Program-made: the position numbers and the translations under genes
The notes under the pieces: generated by a model
What the model saw: the letters and a program-made list of their open reading frames with translations, nothing else
Databases searched by the model: none
What the model was told of the DNA's origin: nothing
Source: Agrobacterium sp. a22-2
GTDB lineage: Bacteria > Pseudomonadota > Alphaproteobacteria > Rhizobiales > Rhizobiaceae
Length of the DNA stretch: 64,000 bases
NCBI RefSeq assembly: GCF_012276985.1
Contig: NZ_JAAXMM010000010.1
Span: 124,001-188,000, forward strand
Reading direction: 5' to 3'
In this document: piece by piece, positions 17,234 to 26,766 of the stretch
How the letters are laid out: every line of letters begins with the position of its first letter
Numbering within the stretch: the stretch's first letter is position 1

Positions 17234-17817
17234 TCGGCGTCCACGATGTGTTTGGCGCCGGCACGGAAATAGTCGTAGCCGGTGTAGATGGTCAGGATCG
17301 CGGCGACCCAGAGCAGGGTGATGCCGAGTTCCGTCGTATAGGGCAGCACCTTGTCGCCGGCCGGGCCGGCCAGCAGGAAGGCGATGGCCACCATCTGCAG
17401 CGTCGTCTTCCATTTGGCGATGCGCGTCACCGGCACGCTGACCTTCAGCGCCGCCAGATATTCGCGCAGGCCCGAGACCAGGATCTCGCGGCACAGGATG
17501 GTGATTGCGGCCCAGAGCGACCAGCCGGCAATGGTACCGTCCGCGGCCATCAGCAGCAGTACCGAGGCGACCAACAGCTTGTCGGCGATCGGATCGAGCA
17601 TCCGGCCGATATTGGACGTCTGGTTCCAGATGCGCGCCAGATAGCCGTCGAGAAAATCGGTGATCGAGGCAATGACGAATAGCGTCAGGGCGGTCCAGCG
17701 GGCAAAGTCGGAGCTGGCCAGCTGTCCCTCGATAAAGAAGCACAGGACGATGAACGGCACGGCCAAAATGCGGCCGTAGGTCAGGAGATTGGGAATATTA
17801 TAGGTCCGCGAAGCCAT
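17230..17817 (-). CDS. pgsA: CDP-diacylglycerol--glycerol-3-phosphate 3-phosphatidyltransferase
   Basis: 195 aa inner membrane enzyme that makes phosphatidylglycerol phosphate. The CDP-alcohol phosphotransferase motif (D-G-x2-A-R-x8-G-x3-D-x3-D) is visible as DFLDGYLARIWNQTSNIG, then RMLDPIADK. About five membrane segments are predicted. The start is MASRTYNIPNLLTYGRIL at 17817; upstream codons are not conserved. Its stop overlaps the moaD start, linking phospholipid and molybdopterin synthesis in one transcript downstream of uvrC, with 116 bases between uvrC and pgsA. Confidence 0.95.
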   Translation of the reverse strand: MASRTYNIPNLLTYGRILAVPFIVLCFFIEGQLASSDFARWTALTLFVIASITDFLDGYLARIWNQTSNIGRMLDPIADKLLVASVLLLMAADGTIAGWSLWAAITILCREILVSGLREYLAALKVSVPVTRIAKWKTTLQMVAIAFLLAGPAGDKVLPYTTELGITLLWVAAILTIYTGYDYFRAGAKHIVDAE

Positions 17818-17933
17818 GGTGTCCTGTCTTTTGCACGATTTCAGTCGTAGATGACGGTTTTCGCCCCCGACCGTCAACACCCTCTGTCTGAATGTTTCAA
17901 CACAGGTGGTGGCTTAGGCTGTTCTTCTCAATC

Positions 17934-19961
17934 TCAATCCGCGGCTTTTTCATGGAAATGATTGTAGACCAGCCGCGCTACCGTCTCCGAAATGCCGTCG
18001 ACGGCGGTCAGGTCCGTGAGGCCCGCCCGCGATACCGCCTTGGCGGTGCCGAAATGCTGAAGCAGCGCCCGCTTGCGCGTCGGGCCGATGCCGGCGATCT
18101 CGTCGAGCGGATTGCTGACCATCTCCTTCTTGCGCCGCGCCCGATGCGAGCCGATGGCGAAACGATGCGCCTCGTCGCGCAGGCGCTGCACGAAATAGAG
18201 GACGGGATCGCGGGGCGGCAGCGTGAAATCCGCCTTGCCGGCCGCAAAGAACCGCTCGCGCCCTGCGTCGCGGTCGACACCCTTGGCGACGCCGATGGCG
18301 ATCACGCTGTCGGTAATGCCGAGTTCTTCGAGAATGGTGCGCACCGCCGTCATCTGCCCCTGGCCGCCGTCGATCAGGATCACGTCGGGCCAGGCGGGGA
18401 AGGCGGTGTCTGCCGTTTCGTCCGTCGGCGGCTGGCTGCGGTCCGGCTTGCCTTCTTCCTTCAAAAGCCGCGAGAAGCGCCGTGTCATCACTTCGCGCAT
18501 CATGCCGAAGTCGTCGCCCGGCGTGATGTCCGTCGATTTGATGTTGAACTTGCGATACTGGCCTTTGACGAAGCCTTCCGGTCCCGCCACCACCATGCCG
18601 CCCACCGCATTGGTGCCCATGATGTGGGAGTTGTCGTAGATCTCGATGCGGCGCGGCACGTAAGGCAGTGCAAAGGTCTCGGCAAAGCCCTGCAGCAGGC
18701 GCGATTGCGAGGCGGTCTCGGCGAGCTTGCGGCCATGGGCCTCGCGCGCATTGGCGGTGACATGGTCGACCACGTCCTTTTTGTCGCCGCGTTGCGGCAC
18801 CAGCACGGTCACCCGGTAACCGGCCCGCTCCGACAGGGCGGCGGCCAGAAGGTCCTGCTCCTCGATCGTCTCGGACAGCAGCACCTGCCGGGGACAGGGT
18901 TTGTCGTCGTAGAACTGCGCCAGGAAGGCGCTGAGCACTTCGGCGCTGGACATCTGCGGATCGGCCTTCGGGAAATAGGCGCGGTTGCCCCAGTTCTGGC
19001 CGGTGCGGAAAAAGAACACCTGGATGCAGGTCAGCCCGCCCTCGTGATGGATGGCGAAGATGTCGGCTTCCTCGATGCTGGCCGGGTTGATGCCCTGATG
19101 GCTCTGCACATGGCTGAGCGCCGCCAACCGGTCGCGATAGACGGCGGCGCGCTCGAAATCGAGATCTTCGGCCGCTTCGTTCATCGCAGCCGCGATCGAG
19201 GATTTGACGTTCTGGCTCTTGCCGGACAGGAAATCCTTGGCCTCGCTCACCAGCTCGGCATAGCCGGCCTCGCTGACTTCGCCGGTGCACGGCCCCGAAC
19301 AGCGCTTGATCTGGTAGAGCAGGCAGGGGCGGGTGCGGGTCTCGAACACGCTGTCGGTGCAGGTGCGCAGCAGGAAGGCGCGCTGCAGCGAATTGATGGT
19401 GCGCCCGACGGCGCTGGCCGAGGCGAAGGGGCCGAAATAATCGCCCTTCTTGGCGCGCGCGCCGCGATGCTTGTAGATCGCCGGTGCCTTGCTGTCGCCG
19501 GTGATCAGGATATAGGGAAAGCTCTTGTCATCGCGCAGCAGCACGTTGAACCGCGGCCGCAAGCGCTTGATCAGATTGGCTTCGAGCAGCAGCGCCTCGA
19601 CCTCGGTGCGCGTCGTGACGAATTCCATATTGGCGGTTTCGCGCACCATGCGAACGATGCGGTTCGAATGACCGCGCCCTTGCGCATAATTGCTGACGCG
19701 CTTCTTCAGGCTGCGGGCCTTGCCGACATAGAGCACGTCGCCATCGGCATTGAACATGCGATAGACGCCGGGACTGTTGGGCAATTGCTTGACGAATTCG
19801 CCGATCAGCTCGGCGCCGGTCAGGCCGTTCTCGTTGCGATTGCCTTCCGTCCAGTCGACGGCAAGGACGGGCGCCTCGGCAACGCTGTCGATCGCGATGT
19901 CGTCGTCGTCTTCACTGCCGTCATAGAGAATGCCGCCGTCCGGCAGCTTTCCTCCCGTCAT
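17934..19961 (-). CDS. uvrC: Excinuclease ABC subunit C
   Basis: 675 aa. UvrC makes both incisions in nucleotide excision repair. The N-terminal GIY-YIG nuclease (about 50-135) shows [20 protein letters not shown]. The central UVR motif (for UvrB contact) follows near 235. The C-terminal RNase-H-like nuclease carries [19 protein letters not shown] and [12 protein letters not shown], with helix-hairpin-helix repeats at the end ([14 protein letters not shown]). An acidic extra N-terminus ([12 protein letters not shown]) of about 45 residues is seen in rhizobial homologues. Its start overlaps the stop of the SDR gene by four bases. Confidence 0.96.
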   Translation of the reverse strand: MTGGKLPDGGILYDGSEDDDDIAIDSVAEAPVLAVDWTEGNRNENGLTGAELIGEFVKQLPNSPGVYRMFNADGDVLYVGKARSLKKRVSNYAQGRGHSNRIVRMVRETANMEFVTTRTEVEALLLEANLIKRLRPRFNVLLRDDKSFPYILITGDSKAPAIYKHRGARAKKGDYFGPFASASAVGRTINSLQRAFLLRTCTDSVFETRTRPCLLYQIKRCSGPCTGEVSEAGYAELVSEAKDFLSGKSQNVKSSIAAAMNEAAEDLDFERAAVYRDRLAALSHVQSHQGINPASIEEADIFAIHHEGGLTCIQVFFFRTGQNWGNRAYFPKADPQMSSAEVLSAFLAQFYDDKPCPRQVLLSETIEEQDLLAAALSERAGYRVTVLVPQRGDKKDVVDHVTANAREAHGRKLAETASQSRLLQGFAETFALPYVPRRIEIYDNSHIMGTNAVGGMVVAGPEGFVKGQYRKFNIKSTDITPGDDFGMMREVMTRRFSRLLKEEGKPDRSQPPTDETADTAFPAWPDVILIDGGQGQMTAVRTILEELGITDSVIAIGVAKGVDRDAGRERFFAAGKADFTLPPRDPVLYFVQRLRDEAHRFAIGSHRARRKKEMVSNPLDEIAGIGPTRKRALLQHFGTAKAVSRAGLTDLTAVDGISETVARLVYNHFHEKAAD

Positions 19962-20764
19962 TCACGAATCTCCGCTGTGCCCGGTATGTGCCATATATGA
20001 TGCTGGCCGCCGTCGAGCGCAATCATTTGGCCGGTGATCGAAGGCGTGTCAAAAAGAAAGCGGATCGTGCGGCCGAATTCCCCAAGTTCCGGCCCACGCT
20101 TCAAAGGCAGGCTGTCGATCTGCGCTTGAAAATCCTCAAGGGTCTGACGCTCGCTGATCAGCGTCGGACCGGGACCGATGCCGTTGACCCTTATGCGCGG
20201 CGCAAAGCTCTGCGCCATCGTTTGGGTGGCGGTCCACAGGGCGGCCTTCGACAGGGTATAGGAATAGAAGGTCGGCCTCAGCGCCAGCACGCGCTGGTCG
20301 ATGATGTTGACGATCATGCCTTCCCGATCAGCCGGCACCTGTGCCGCAAAGGCCGCCGCCAGAATCGAGGGCGCCCGCAGATGCAGGTCGAAATGCGCGG
20401 CGAACACCGCCGCATCGAACCGCTCGGCGCTGTCCTCCTGAAAAACCGAAGCATTGTTGACCAGGAGGCCGATCGGCCCGAGCTCGCTGGCCGCGGCCTC
20501 GATCAGCCCTGCGGTCTCGTCGATCTGCCTCAGATCGGCTTTGACCGCGACAGCCCGCCCGCCAAGCCGCCGCAGATCGGCGGCAAGCGCCTCGGCCTCG
20601 GCGATGGACTGGTTGGCGTGAAGTGCCACGGCGAATCCGTGAGCTGCGAGATCTTGTGCAATGGCTCGCCCAAGTCTTTTAGCGGCTCCGGTGACAAGGG
20701 CTGTCTTTTCGATCTTGTTTTCCAAGGGTTTTCTATCCGGCAGTGGATTTGCGATGCTGCGCAT
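19958..20764 (-). CDS. SDR oxidoreductase, FolM/pteridine reductase-like
   Basis: 268 aa. The NADPH-binding start [16 protein letters not shown] uses the TGx3RxG pattern of pteridine reductases rather than the classical TGxxxGxG. LVNNASVF and the catalytic Y-x3-K ([10 protein letters not shown]) are intact, with a C-terminal [11 protein letters not shown]. This pattern suggests dihydromonapterin or dihydrofolate reductase activity, known for FolM, but the substrate is inferred. Translation is coupled to uvrC. The first ATG at 20764 is used, though a start near the homology onset is possible. Confidence 0.85.
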   Translation of the reverse strand: MRSIANPLPDRKPLENKIEKTALVTGAAKRLGRAIAQDLAAHGFAVALHANQSIAEAEALAADLRRLGGRAVAVKADLRQIDETAGLIEAAASELGPIGLLVNNASVFQEDSAERFDAAVFAAHFDLHLRAPSILAAAFAAQVPADREGMIVNIIDQRVLALRPTFYSYTLSKAALWTATQTMAQSFAPRIRVNGIGPGPTLISERQTLEDFQAQIDSLPLKRGPELGEFGRTIRFLFDTPSITGQMIALDGGQHHIWHIPGTAEIRE

Positions 20765-21095
20765 ATAGAGCGCGTTTCTTATTATAGAAGATCGGTTCGC
20801 GTATCGTATGGCAGGGAGTGAGTTCGGGCATTTGGATTTTCTGCAATATTAGTTCGAATATAGTTCAGTAACGTCCTGTTTACAATTTGTTATGGTTAAT
20901 GAATACCCTGTGGCGGATAAGCAACGTCCCATTTTTGCCTTTCGTGTGCCTCAAAGAATTCACAATTCGGCTCTTTCAATTCCTCAATTGGATATCATTT
21001 TAACTATCGGAACGGGCAGGGACATCCGTCTGTATGTCCGAGCCGCGATAGATAGACAATCTTACGCAGGCCCGGAAACGAAAAGGAGATAAAGT
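20765..21095. other. AT-rich intergenic region upstream of the outer membrane protein gene
   Basis: About 330 bases, clearly more AT-rich than its surroundings, between the divergent SDR and outer membrane protein genes. It ends with a strong AAAAGGAGATAAAGT leader before the ATG at 21096. It most likely holds the promoter and a long 5' leader of an abundant porin mRNA. The short open frame 20892-21092 has no support. Confidence 0.6.
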
Positions 21096-21737
21096 ATGCG
21101 TACTCTCGTTATGATTCTTATGGCCTCGTCTGCAGGTCTTTCTTTTGTCACCTCGGCGGGTGCCGCTGATGCGATCGACCAGATCCCGGAAGCTCCGGCG
21201 GTCACCGAGAACATCGTCGCTCCGGCTGGCGGCTGGGCCGGTGCCTATGTCGGTGGCGCCGCCACCTATGACAACGGCCGCTTCCGCGGTGACGACTACA
21301 ATGCCAACGCCGTCGGCGGTCAGCTCTATGGCGGTTACAACATGCAGAACGGCCAGATCGTCTATGGTGCGGAAGCCGATATCGGTTACACCGGCCAGGA
21401 CGGCCGCGCTGCTGCCGGCGTCACCGGCAAGGAAGGCATCAACGGTTCTATCCGTGGCCGCGTCGGCTACGACATGAACCCCTTCCTGATCTATGGTACG
21501 GCTGGTGTTGCTGCTGCCAATCACGAACTGTCCAGTGCGGCAGGCTCGGATGACAAGACGGCTCTGGGTTACACGGTCGGCGCCGGTGTCGAAGCTCTCG
21601 TCACCGACAACATCACCGCCCGCGTGGAATATCGCTACAGCGATTACCAGAAGAAGGATTTCGATGTCGGCGGCACGACCTACTCGCGCGGTTTCGACAA
21701 CCACAGCGTCAAGGTCGGTATGGGCGTCAAGTTCTGA
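21096..21737 (+). CDS. Outer membrane beta-barrel protein, RopB/Omp25-like
   Basis: 213 aa. The signal peptide runs to about residue 23 (MRTLVMILMASSAG, then FVTSAGAADA). The mature part is a small eight-stranded barrel with WAGAYVGGAATYDNG, VGGQLYGGYNMQNGQ and a C-terminal FDNHSVKVGMGVKF ending in Phe, as barrel substrates of BamA do. Relatives include Rhizobium RopB and Brucella Omp25/Omp31, abundant structural proteins. The strong ribosome site and long AT-rich leader suggest high expression. A hairpin terminator follows. Confidence 0.9.
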   Translation: MRTLVMILMASSAGLSFVTSAGAADAIDQIPEAPAVTENIVAPAGGWAGAYVGGAATYDNGRFRGDDYNANAVGGQLYGGYNMQNGQIVYGAEADIGYTGQDGRAAAGVTGKEGINGSIRGRVGYDMNPFLIYGTAGVAAANHELSSAAGSDDKTALGYTVGAGVEALVTDNITARVEYRYSDYQKKDFDVGGTTYSRGFDNHSVKVGMGVKF

Positions 21738-21761
21738 TCAGCCTCTGATCGAACACAGGAA

Positions 21762-21785
21762 AGCCGGGCATTGCCCGGCTTTTTT
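21762..21785 (+). terminator. Rho-independent terminator after outer membrane protein gene
   Basis: AGCCGGGC (21762-21769) pairs with GCCCGGCT (21773-21780) around a three-base loop and is followed by a T-run to 21785. Confidence 0.88.
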
Positions 21786-21809
21786 GCGTTTGGAAACGGG
21801 GAGGAACTG

Positions 21810-22406
21810 TCAGCCCTGCGGCTTGAGCGCGGAATAATCCTCGAAACGCTTGGCGAATTTCTGTGGCCAGGCGGTCAGTTCGGTGCGGCCGTCTTCCCAC
21901 TCTCCGGGAAAGCGCAGCATCAGATAGCCGATCATGGCGGCCATGGCGAAATGCCCGCCATTCAGCTTTTTACCGGTCTTCGGCAGATGGGCGTTGAGGT
22001 GATCGAGCCCGCGCACCACCTTGCTCCATTGCCGGTCGATATAGGGCTGGTGGACCTTTTCCGGCGGATGGAAGCGTTTTTCGTAGACGATGGCGACCAG
22101 GCAATCGGTAATGCCGTCGCACAGCGCTTCGAACACCTCGACCTCGGTGCGCTTGGCGTGCTTTTTCGGATACAGCGTCTTGCCGGACACGCGGTGCAGA
22201 TAATGCATGATGGCGCGGCTGTCGAAGATCGCCTGACCCTCGTCGCTGACCAGCGTCGGGATCTTGCCGAGCGGATTGCACTCGACCAGTTCGACCGGGT
22301 CATCCATGGCTGCGACCTTGATCTCCTCAACGCTAACGCCGAGATAGCGGGCGGCCATACGGACCTTGGAGGAGTAGGGGGAGGTCGGGGAGTGGAGCAG
22401 TTTCAT
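21810..22406 (-). CDS. Glutathione S-transferase family protein
   Basis: 198 aa. The N-terminal domain begins MKLLHSPTSPYSSKVRMAARYLG, with the SPYS stretch in place of the catalytic Ser/Cys/Tyr region and CNPLGKIPTLVSDEGQAIFDSRAIMHYL as the glutathione site. The C-terminal helical domain follows. It is distinct from the GST at 12331. It is the last gene of a minus-strand group with RNase T2, 19 bases apart. The substrate is not predictable. Confidence 0.88.
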   Translation of the reverse strand: MKLLHSPTSPYSSKVRMAARYLGVSVEEIKVAAMDDPVELVECNPLGKIPTLVSDEGQAIFDSRAIMHYLHRVSGKTLYPKKHAKRTEVEVFEALCDGITDCLVAIVYEKRFHPPEKVHQPYIDRQWSKVVRGLDHLNAHLPKTGKKLNGGHFAMAAMIGYLMLRFPGEWEDGRTELTAWPQKFAKRFEDYSALKPQG

Positions 22407-22425
22407 GGTTTGTCCTGTGGTTTGT

Positions 22426-23199
22426 TCAGTTGATGGCCGGAAGGTCTACGGATTTCAGCCGGCAGGCATTGCGGTCGACTTCCGGGCAATCGCGAAAGGC
22501 CAGTTCCTTGGTCAGGCAGATGCGGACCTCGTCGAGTTTGCCATCGTCGCAGGTGACCGCGATGCCGCGCTTGCCGAGGTCGGGGTTCTTGTCCGTGAAC
22601 ATGTCTTCGATCCGCTCGGTGCCGAGCCGGAGGCTGGCCAAGGCTTTGGCGTTCTTGAGTACCTCCGGGATTTTTATCCGCTCATAGGCCTGCCGGGTGA
22701 CGCGGAAATAGTCCTGCTGGCTGAGGCCCGAGCAGGTGCCGTGCTTGCGCCATTCATGGCCGATCAGGCCCATGCCGGGCATGATGTCGAACAGCGACTG
22801 GCCGAGGCTGTCGGGCACGCGCTCCGCTTCGCCACTGTTGCAGAATTCCGGGTAACCGGTTTCGTTCTGTGGCCACAGGCCGTGCACGATCAGCCCGTAA
22901 TCGGCATCGGTGCCGCATTGCTGGCGATTGCCGCGACCCTCGTCCGATCCGCAATAGGTCGGCGACCACGACAGCGACAGCACGTAGAAATCGAATCCCT
23001 TGCCGCGGGGAACGGCGACCGGGCGAGGCGCTGGCGATGCCGCAGTTTCGCCTGCGATCGGCTCGGTCGGTATCGCAGTTTCGCGCGAAACACCCATGTC
23101 GCCGTGCGTTTCCATTCCGTCCCGCAGTCCATAGACCGCAGCAGCAATGGCAAGCGCCGCAAGCGCGATCAGGCCGCCATAGCGAGGCAGGACATTCAC
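22426..23199 (-). CDS. Ribonuclease T2 family protein
   Basis: 257 aa, with an N-terminal hydrophobic segment (about 7-25) that may be a signal or anchor. Both catalytic motifs are present: CAS I HGLWPQ (His106) and CAS II EWRKHGTC (Glu149, His153), in the order and spacing of RNase I. Six or more cysteines suggest periplasmic disulphides. RNase T2 enzymes cleave single-stranded RNA to 2',3'-cyclic ends. The start overlaps the stop of a small secreted protein gene (ATGA), so the two are coupled. Confidence 0.9.
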   Translation of the reverse strand: MNVLPRYGGLIALAALAIAAAVYGLRDGMETHGDMGVSRETAIPTEPIAGETAASPAPRPVAVPRGKGFDFYVLSLSWSPTYCGSDEGRGNRQQCGTDADYGLIVHGLWPQNETGYPEFCNSGEAERVPDSLGQSLFDIMPGMGLIGHEWRKHGTCSGLSQQDYFRVTRQAYERIKIPEVLKNAKALASLRLGTERIEDMFTDKNPDLGKRGIAVTCDDGKLDEVRICLTKELAFRDCPEVDRNACRLKSVDLPAIN

Positions 23200-23606
23200 C
23201 GCAAAGATGCGCAGGCCGCGCCGTAGATATGCGAGGGATCAAGGCCGCTGGCGCAGAATTCGACGCCGGATCCGAAGCCCGCCTGGGCCATATTGCTCTC
23301 GATCAGATAATAGAGCTGGCGAGCAACGCCGTCGCTGGTGACGATTTTAGCGCTGCAATGGCGCCGCTCGACCGAATGGGTCTTGTCGCCGGGCATCAAC
23401 TGGTCTTGGCGAGGGGTGCCGAAATCGGCAATCGTCAGCCTTGGGGCGAGAAAGGGGCCGTGGCTGGCCGCAAACCGGGCCTTGACGGTCCAGAGGACCC
23501 AGGAATCGTTGCATTTCGGCGTCCAGTCGCCGGCATGGACCGGTGCGGTTGCGACAATCATGGTTGCGGCAATCACGCCGGCGTTGACAACAGATCTGGC
23601 GGACAT
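23196..23606 (-). CDS. Small secreted protein of unknown function, coupled to RNase T2
   Basis: 136 aa from the ATG at 23606 (MSARSVVNAGVIAATMIVA), with a signal peptide ending near PVHA. The mature part has four to five cysteines and no family I recognise. Its stop overlaps the start of RNase T2 by four bases, so the pair is made together. An inhibitor or cofactor role is possible but unsupported by sequence. The upstream open frame to 23651 is not conserved-looking. Confidence 0.65.
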   Translation of the reverse strand: MSARSVVNAGVIAATMIVATAPVHAGDWTPKCNDSWVLWTVKARFAASHGPFLAPRLTIADFGTPRQDQLMPGDKTHSVERRHCSAKIVTSDGVARQLYYLIESNMAQAGFGSGVEFCASGLDPSHIYGAACASLR

Positions 23607-23703
23607 GGCAGGTTCATGAGTCTCCCTGGTTTTGGGGGAGGATGTTGGCAAAGGCGGACGCGGTCAAGTGTGGAGGCGGCGGCGGCAGGTCTTATACCAA
23701 GTC

Positions 23704-24552
23704 TCAATCTTCGCCGCGCAGCCAGAAGCAGCGATGCGAGGCATAGCGATCCTGGGCCATGGCCTGTTTCAGCACCGGCAGCATCAGATGCATCTCGTCT
23801 TTCAGGGTGAAGGGCGGATTGACGATGATCAGCCCCGAGCCGGACAGGCCGCCCTCGCGGTCGCTGCGCACATTGAGTTCGGCGCACAGCATTTTCGGGA
23901 TGTCGAGCGCCTTCAGCGCCTCGTGGAATTCGGCAAGCGGCGCGCCCTTCTTGATCGGATACCACAGGCAGTAGGTGCCGGTCGCAAACCGCCGGCAGGC
24001 CTTTGCCAGCCCGTCCACCATCCGCTCGTATTCGTTCTCGACCTCGAAAGGCGGATCGACCAGCACGATGCCGCGCTTTTCCTTGGGCGGCAGATGGGCG
24101 CCCAGCGACAGCCAGCCGTCGAGCTCGGTGATGCGCACCTGGTAATCGCCTTCGAACAGGCGGGAGAGCGTCCGGCAATCGTCCGGGTGCAGTTCCATGG
24201 CCGACAGGCGATCCTGCGGGCGAAACAGCATACGGGCAAGCTTTGGCGAGCCGGGATAGAGCGTGATCGGCCCATCGGGGTTCAACTCGCGCACCGCGTC
24301 CAGATAGGGCGCCAGCAACGGCGCCACATTGGCCGGCAGGTCGGCTTCCATCAGCTTGCCGATGCCCGTCAGCCATTCGCCGGTTTTCTGCGCCTCGTCG
24401 GAGGACAGGTCGTAAAGACCGATGCCGGCATGGGTATCGAGCACCCGGAACGCCTTATCCTTCTGCTGCATGTAGACAACGAGCCGCGCCAGCACGGCAT
24501 GCTTCAGCACATCGGCGAAATTGCCCGCGTGGTAGATATGGCGGTAGTTCAT
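23704..24552 (-). CDS. rlmJ: 23S rRNA (adenine(2030)-N6)-methyltransferase
   Basis: 282 aa. RlmJ methylates A2030 of 23S rRNA. The start MNYRHIYHAGNFADVLKHAV is the family hallmark. The SAM-binding region FRVLDTHAGIGLYDL and catalytic DPPFE (LVDPPFEVENEYERM) are intact, and a second NPPFTL is near the end. The upstream open frame to 25050 overlaps the oppositely oriented molybdopterin gene and is shadow. It is divergent from that gene across 75 bases. Confidence 0.95.
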   Translation of the reverse strand: MNYRHIYHAGNFADVLKHAVLARLVVYMQQKDKAFRVLDTHAGIGLYDLSSDEAQKTGEWLTGIGKLMEADLPANVAPLLAPYLDAVRELNPDGPITLYPGSPKLARMLFRPQDRLSAMELHPDDCRTLSRLFEGDYQVRITELDGWLSLGAHLPPKEKRGIVLVDPPFEVENEYERMVDGLAKACRRFATGTYCLWYPIKKGAPLAEFHEALKALDIPKMLCAELNVRSDREGGLSGSGLIIVNPPFTLKDEMHLMLPVLKQAMAQDRYASHRCFWLRGED

Positions 24553-24627
24553 GTCGAATTCCGATGGCTGTGATGATTTGTTGGAATGGGGCTTTTGAGC
24601 TTTGTCAGCTTGTCCTATACAAAAGCC

Positions 24628-26766
24628 ATGAACATAGCGACACCCATCAAGACCCTGAGCCCCGGTCATACGACCTGTCCGCATGACTGTCCATCCACCT
24701 GCGCGCTGGAGGTCGACCTCACCGAGGACGGCCGCATCGGCCGGGTGCGCGGTGCTGCCGACAACAGCTACACGGCCGGCGTGATCTGCGCCAAGGTGGC
24801 GCGCTATGCCGAGCGCCTCTATCACCCCGACCGGCTGATGGTGCCGCAGCGCCGCAAGGGCGCCAAGGGTGCCAAGGGTGCCAAGGGTGCGGGCCTCTGG
24901 CAGGAGATTTCCTGGGACGCGGCGCTGGATGAGATCGCCAATGCCTTTGTCGCCGCCGAGCAGAAACATGGCACGGAAGCGATCTGGCCCTATTTCTACG
25001 CTGGCACCATGGGCCAGGTGCAGCGCGATTCGATCGAGCGCCTGCGCCATGCCAAGCGCTATTCCGGTTTCATGGGCACGATCTGCACCAACATGGCCTG
25101 GACCGGCTATGTCATGGGCACCGGCATGCTACGTGGCCCGGACCCGCGTGAAATGGCCAGGACCGACTGCGTGGTCATCTGGGGCACCAATGCGGTCGCC
25201 ACCCAGGTCAATGTGATGACCCATGCCATCAAGGCCCGCAAGGAACGCGGCGCCAAGATCGTCGTTATCGACATCTACGACAATCCGACCATGAAGCAGG
25301 CCGACATGGCGCTGACGCTCAAGCCCGGCACCGATGCGGCGCTGGCCTGCGCGGTCATGCACATCGCCTTCCGCGACGGTTACGCCGACCGCGCCTATAT
25401 GGAAAAATATGCCGACGATCCGGCGGGCCTCGAAGCGCATCTGGCGACCCGCACACCGGAGTGGGCCGCCGCGATCACGGGCCTGTCGGTCGAGGAGATC
25501 GAGGCCTTTGCACGCCTGGTCGGCACGACGAGAAAGACCTTCTTCCGCCTCGGCTATGGCTTTACCCGCAGCCGCAATGGTGCTGCGTCGATGCATGCGG
25601 CCCTGTCGGTCGCAACCGTGCTCGGCTCCTGGCAATACGAAGGCGGCGGCGCCTTTCATTCCAACAGCGATATCTTCCGGCTCAACAAGTCGGAGTTGAT
25701 GGGCACCGGCTACATGGATCCGTCGATCCGCATGCTCGACCAGTCGCAGGTCGGCCGCGTGCTGACCGGCGATGCCGTCGCTCTGCGCCATGGCGGACCG
25801 GTGACGGCCATGCTGATCCAGAACACCAACCCAGTCAATGTCGCGCCCGAGCAGCGGCTGGTGAAACAGGGTTTCCTGCGCGACGACCTGTTTGTCGCCG
25901 TGCACGAGCAGTTCATGACCGAGACGGCGGAACTGGCCGATATCGTCCTGCCGGCCACCATGTTTGTCGAGCATGACGATCTCTATCGCGGCGGCGGCCA
26001 GAACCATATCCAGCTTGGCCCCAAACTGGTCGAGCCGCCGGAAACGGTGCGCACCAATCTCTTCGTCATCGAGGAACTGGCCAAGCGCCTCGGCGTCGCG
26101 GACTATCCGGGCTTCGGCCTGTCCGCCCGCGAGCATATCGACCATATCCTGACCGCCAGCGGCCGCATCGGCTTCGACGCGCTGCTCAACGACAAATGGA
26201 TCGATTGCCAGCCGGATTTCGACGAGGCTCATTACCTCAACGGCTTTGCCCATCCCGATGGCAAGTTCCACTTCAAGCCGGACTGGGCCGGCGGACCCGC
26301 CCCCAATCGCCCGCCGGCCTCGGTCGGCATCCTCGGCCCGGTCGCGCAGTTTCCAGCCTTTCCCGATCAGGTGGATGTCATCGAGCTTGCCGACGAGCAG
26401 CATCCGTTCCGGCTGGCCACTTCGCCGGCTCGCAACTTCCTCAACTCGACCTTTGCCGAAACCCGCAGTTCGGTGCAGAAGGAGGGGCGCCCCGAGGTAA
26501 TGGTCAGCCCCGCCGATGCGCTGGCGCTTGGCATCGAAAGCGACGATCTGGTGCGCATGGGCAATGGCCGCGGCGAAATCCGCATCCACGCCCGCGTCAC
26601 CGATGCCGTCAAGCCAGGCGTGCTGGTGGCCGAAGGCCTGTGGCCCAACAAGGCGCATGTCGACGGGGAGGGCATCAATGTGCTGACCGGCGCCGATCCG
26701 GTCGCCCCGCATGGCGGTGCCGCCTTCCACGACAACAAGGTCTGGCTGACGAAAGATCTGGCGTGA
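24628..26766 (+). CDS. Molybdopterin-dependent oxidoreductase with [4Fe-4S] cluster
   Basis: 712 aa of the DMSO reductase superfamily. The N-terminal cluster ligands are C17-x3-C21-x3-C25-x28-C54, followed by the molybdopterin guanine dinucleotide domains and a C-terminal barrel (HPFRLATSPARNFLNSTFAE, MVSPADALALGI). There is no Tat signal, so it is probably cytosolic. The substrate is unknown, and no electron-transfer subunit is adjacent. Residues 77-88 are (KGA)4, a four-unit 9-base repeat that looks like recent expansion. The ATG at 24628 is chosen; the open frame starts at 24586. A Nudix gene overlaps its stop as GTGA. Confidence 0.88.
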   Translation: MNIATPIKTLSPGHTTCPHDCPSTCALEVDLTEDGRIGRVRGAADNSYTAGVICAKVARYAERLYHPDRLMVPQRRKGAKGAKGAKGAGLWQEISWDAALDEIANAFVAAEQKHGTEAIWPYFYAGTMGQVQRDSIERLRHAKRYSGFMGTICTNMAWTGYVMGTGMLRGPDPREMARTDCVVIWGTNAVATQVNVMTHAIKARKERGAKIVVIDIYDNPTMKQADMALTLKPGTDAALACAVMHIAFRDGYADRAYMEKYADDPAGLEAHLATRTPEWAAAITGLSVEEIEAFARLVGTTRKTFFRLGYGFTRSRNGAASMHAALSVATVLGSWQYEGGGAFHSNSDIFRLNKSELMGTGYMDPSIRMLDQSQVGRVLTGDAVALRHGGPVTAMLIQNTNPVNVAPEQRLVKQGFLRDDLFVAVHEQFMTETAELADIVLPATMFVEHDDLYRGGGQNHIQLGPKLVEPPETVRTNLFVIEELAKRLGVADYPGFGLSAREHIDHILTASGRIGFDALLNDKWIDCQPDFDEAHYLNGFAHPDGKFHFKPDWAGGPAPNRPPASVGILGPVAQFPAFPDQVDVIELADEQHPFRLATSPARNFLNSTFAETRSSVQKEGRPEVMVSPADALALGIESDDLVRMGNGRGEIRIHARVTDAVKPGVLVAEGLWPNKAHVDGEGINVLTGADPVAPHGGAAFHDNKVWLTKDLA
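24856..24891 (+). repeat. Four-unit 9-base tandem repeat inside molybdopterin oxidoreductase
   Basis: AAGGGCGCC is followed by AAGGGTGCC, AAGGGTGCC and AAGGGTGCG, encoding KGA four times. Being a multiple of three, copy changes keep the frame. Confidence 0.9.

Noticed and set aside
17892..20000. 702-residue open frame on the plus strand across uvrC
   Set aside because: Antisense shadow of uvrC; no domain and no ribosome site.
20892..21092. 66-residue open frame before the outer membrane protein gene
   Set aside because: No ribosome site, AT-rich leader composition and no similarity to any family I know.
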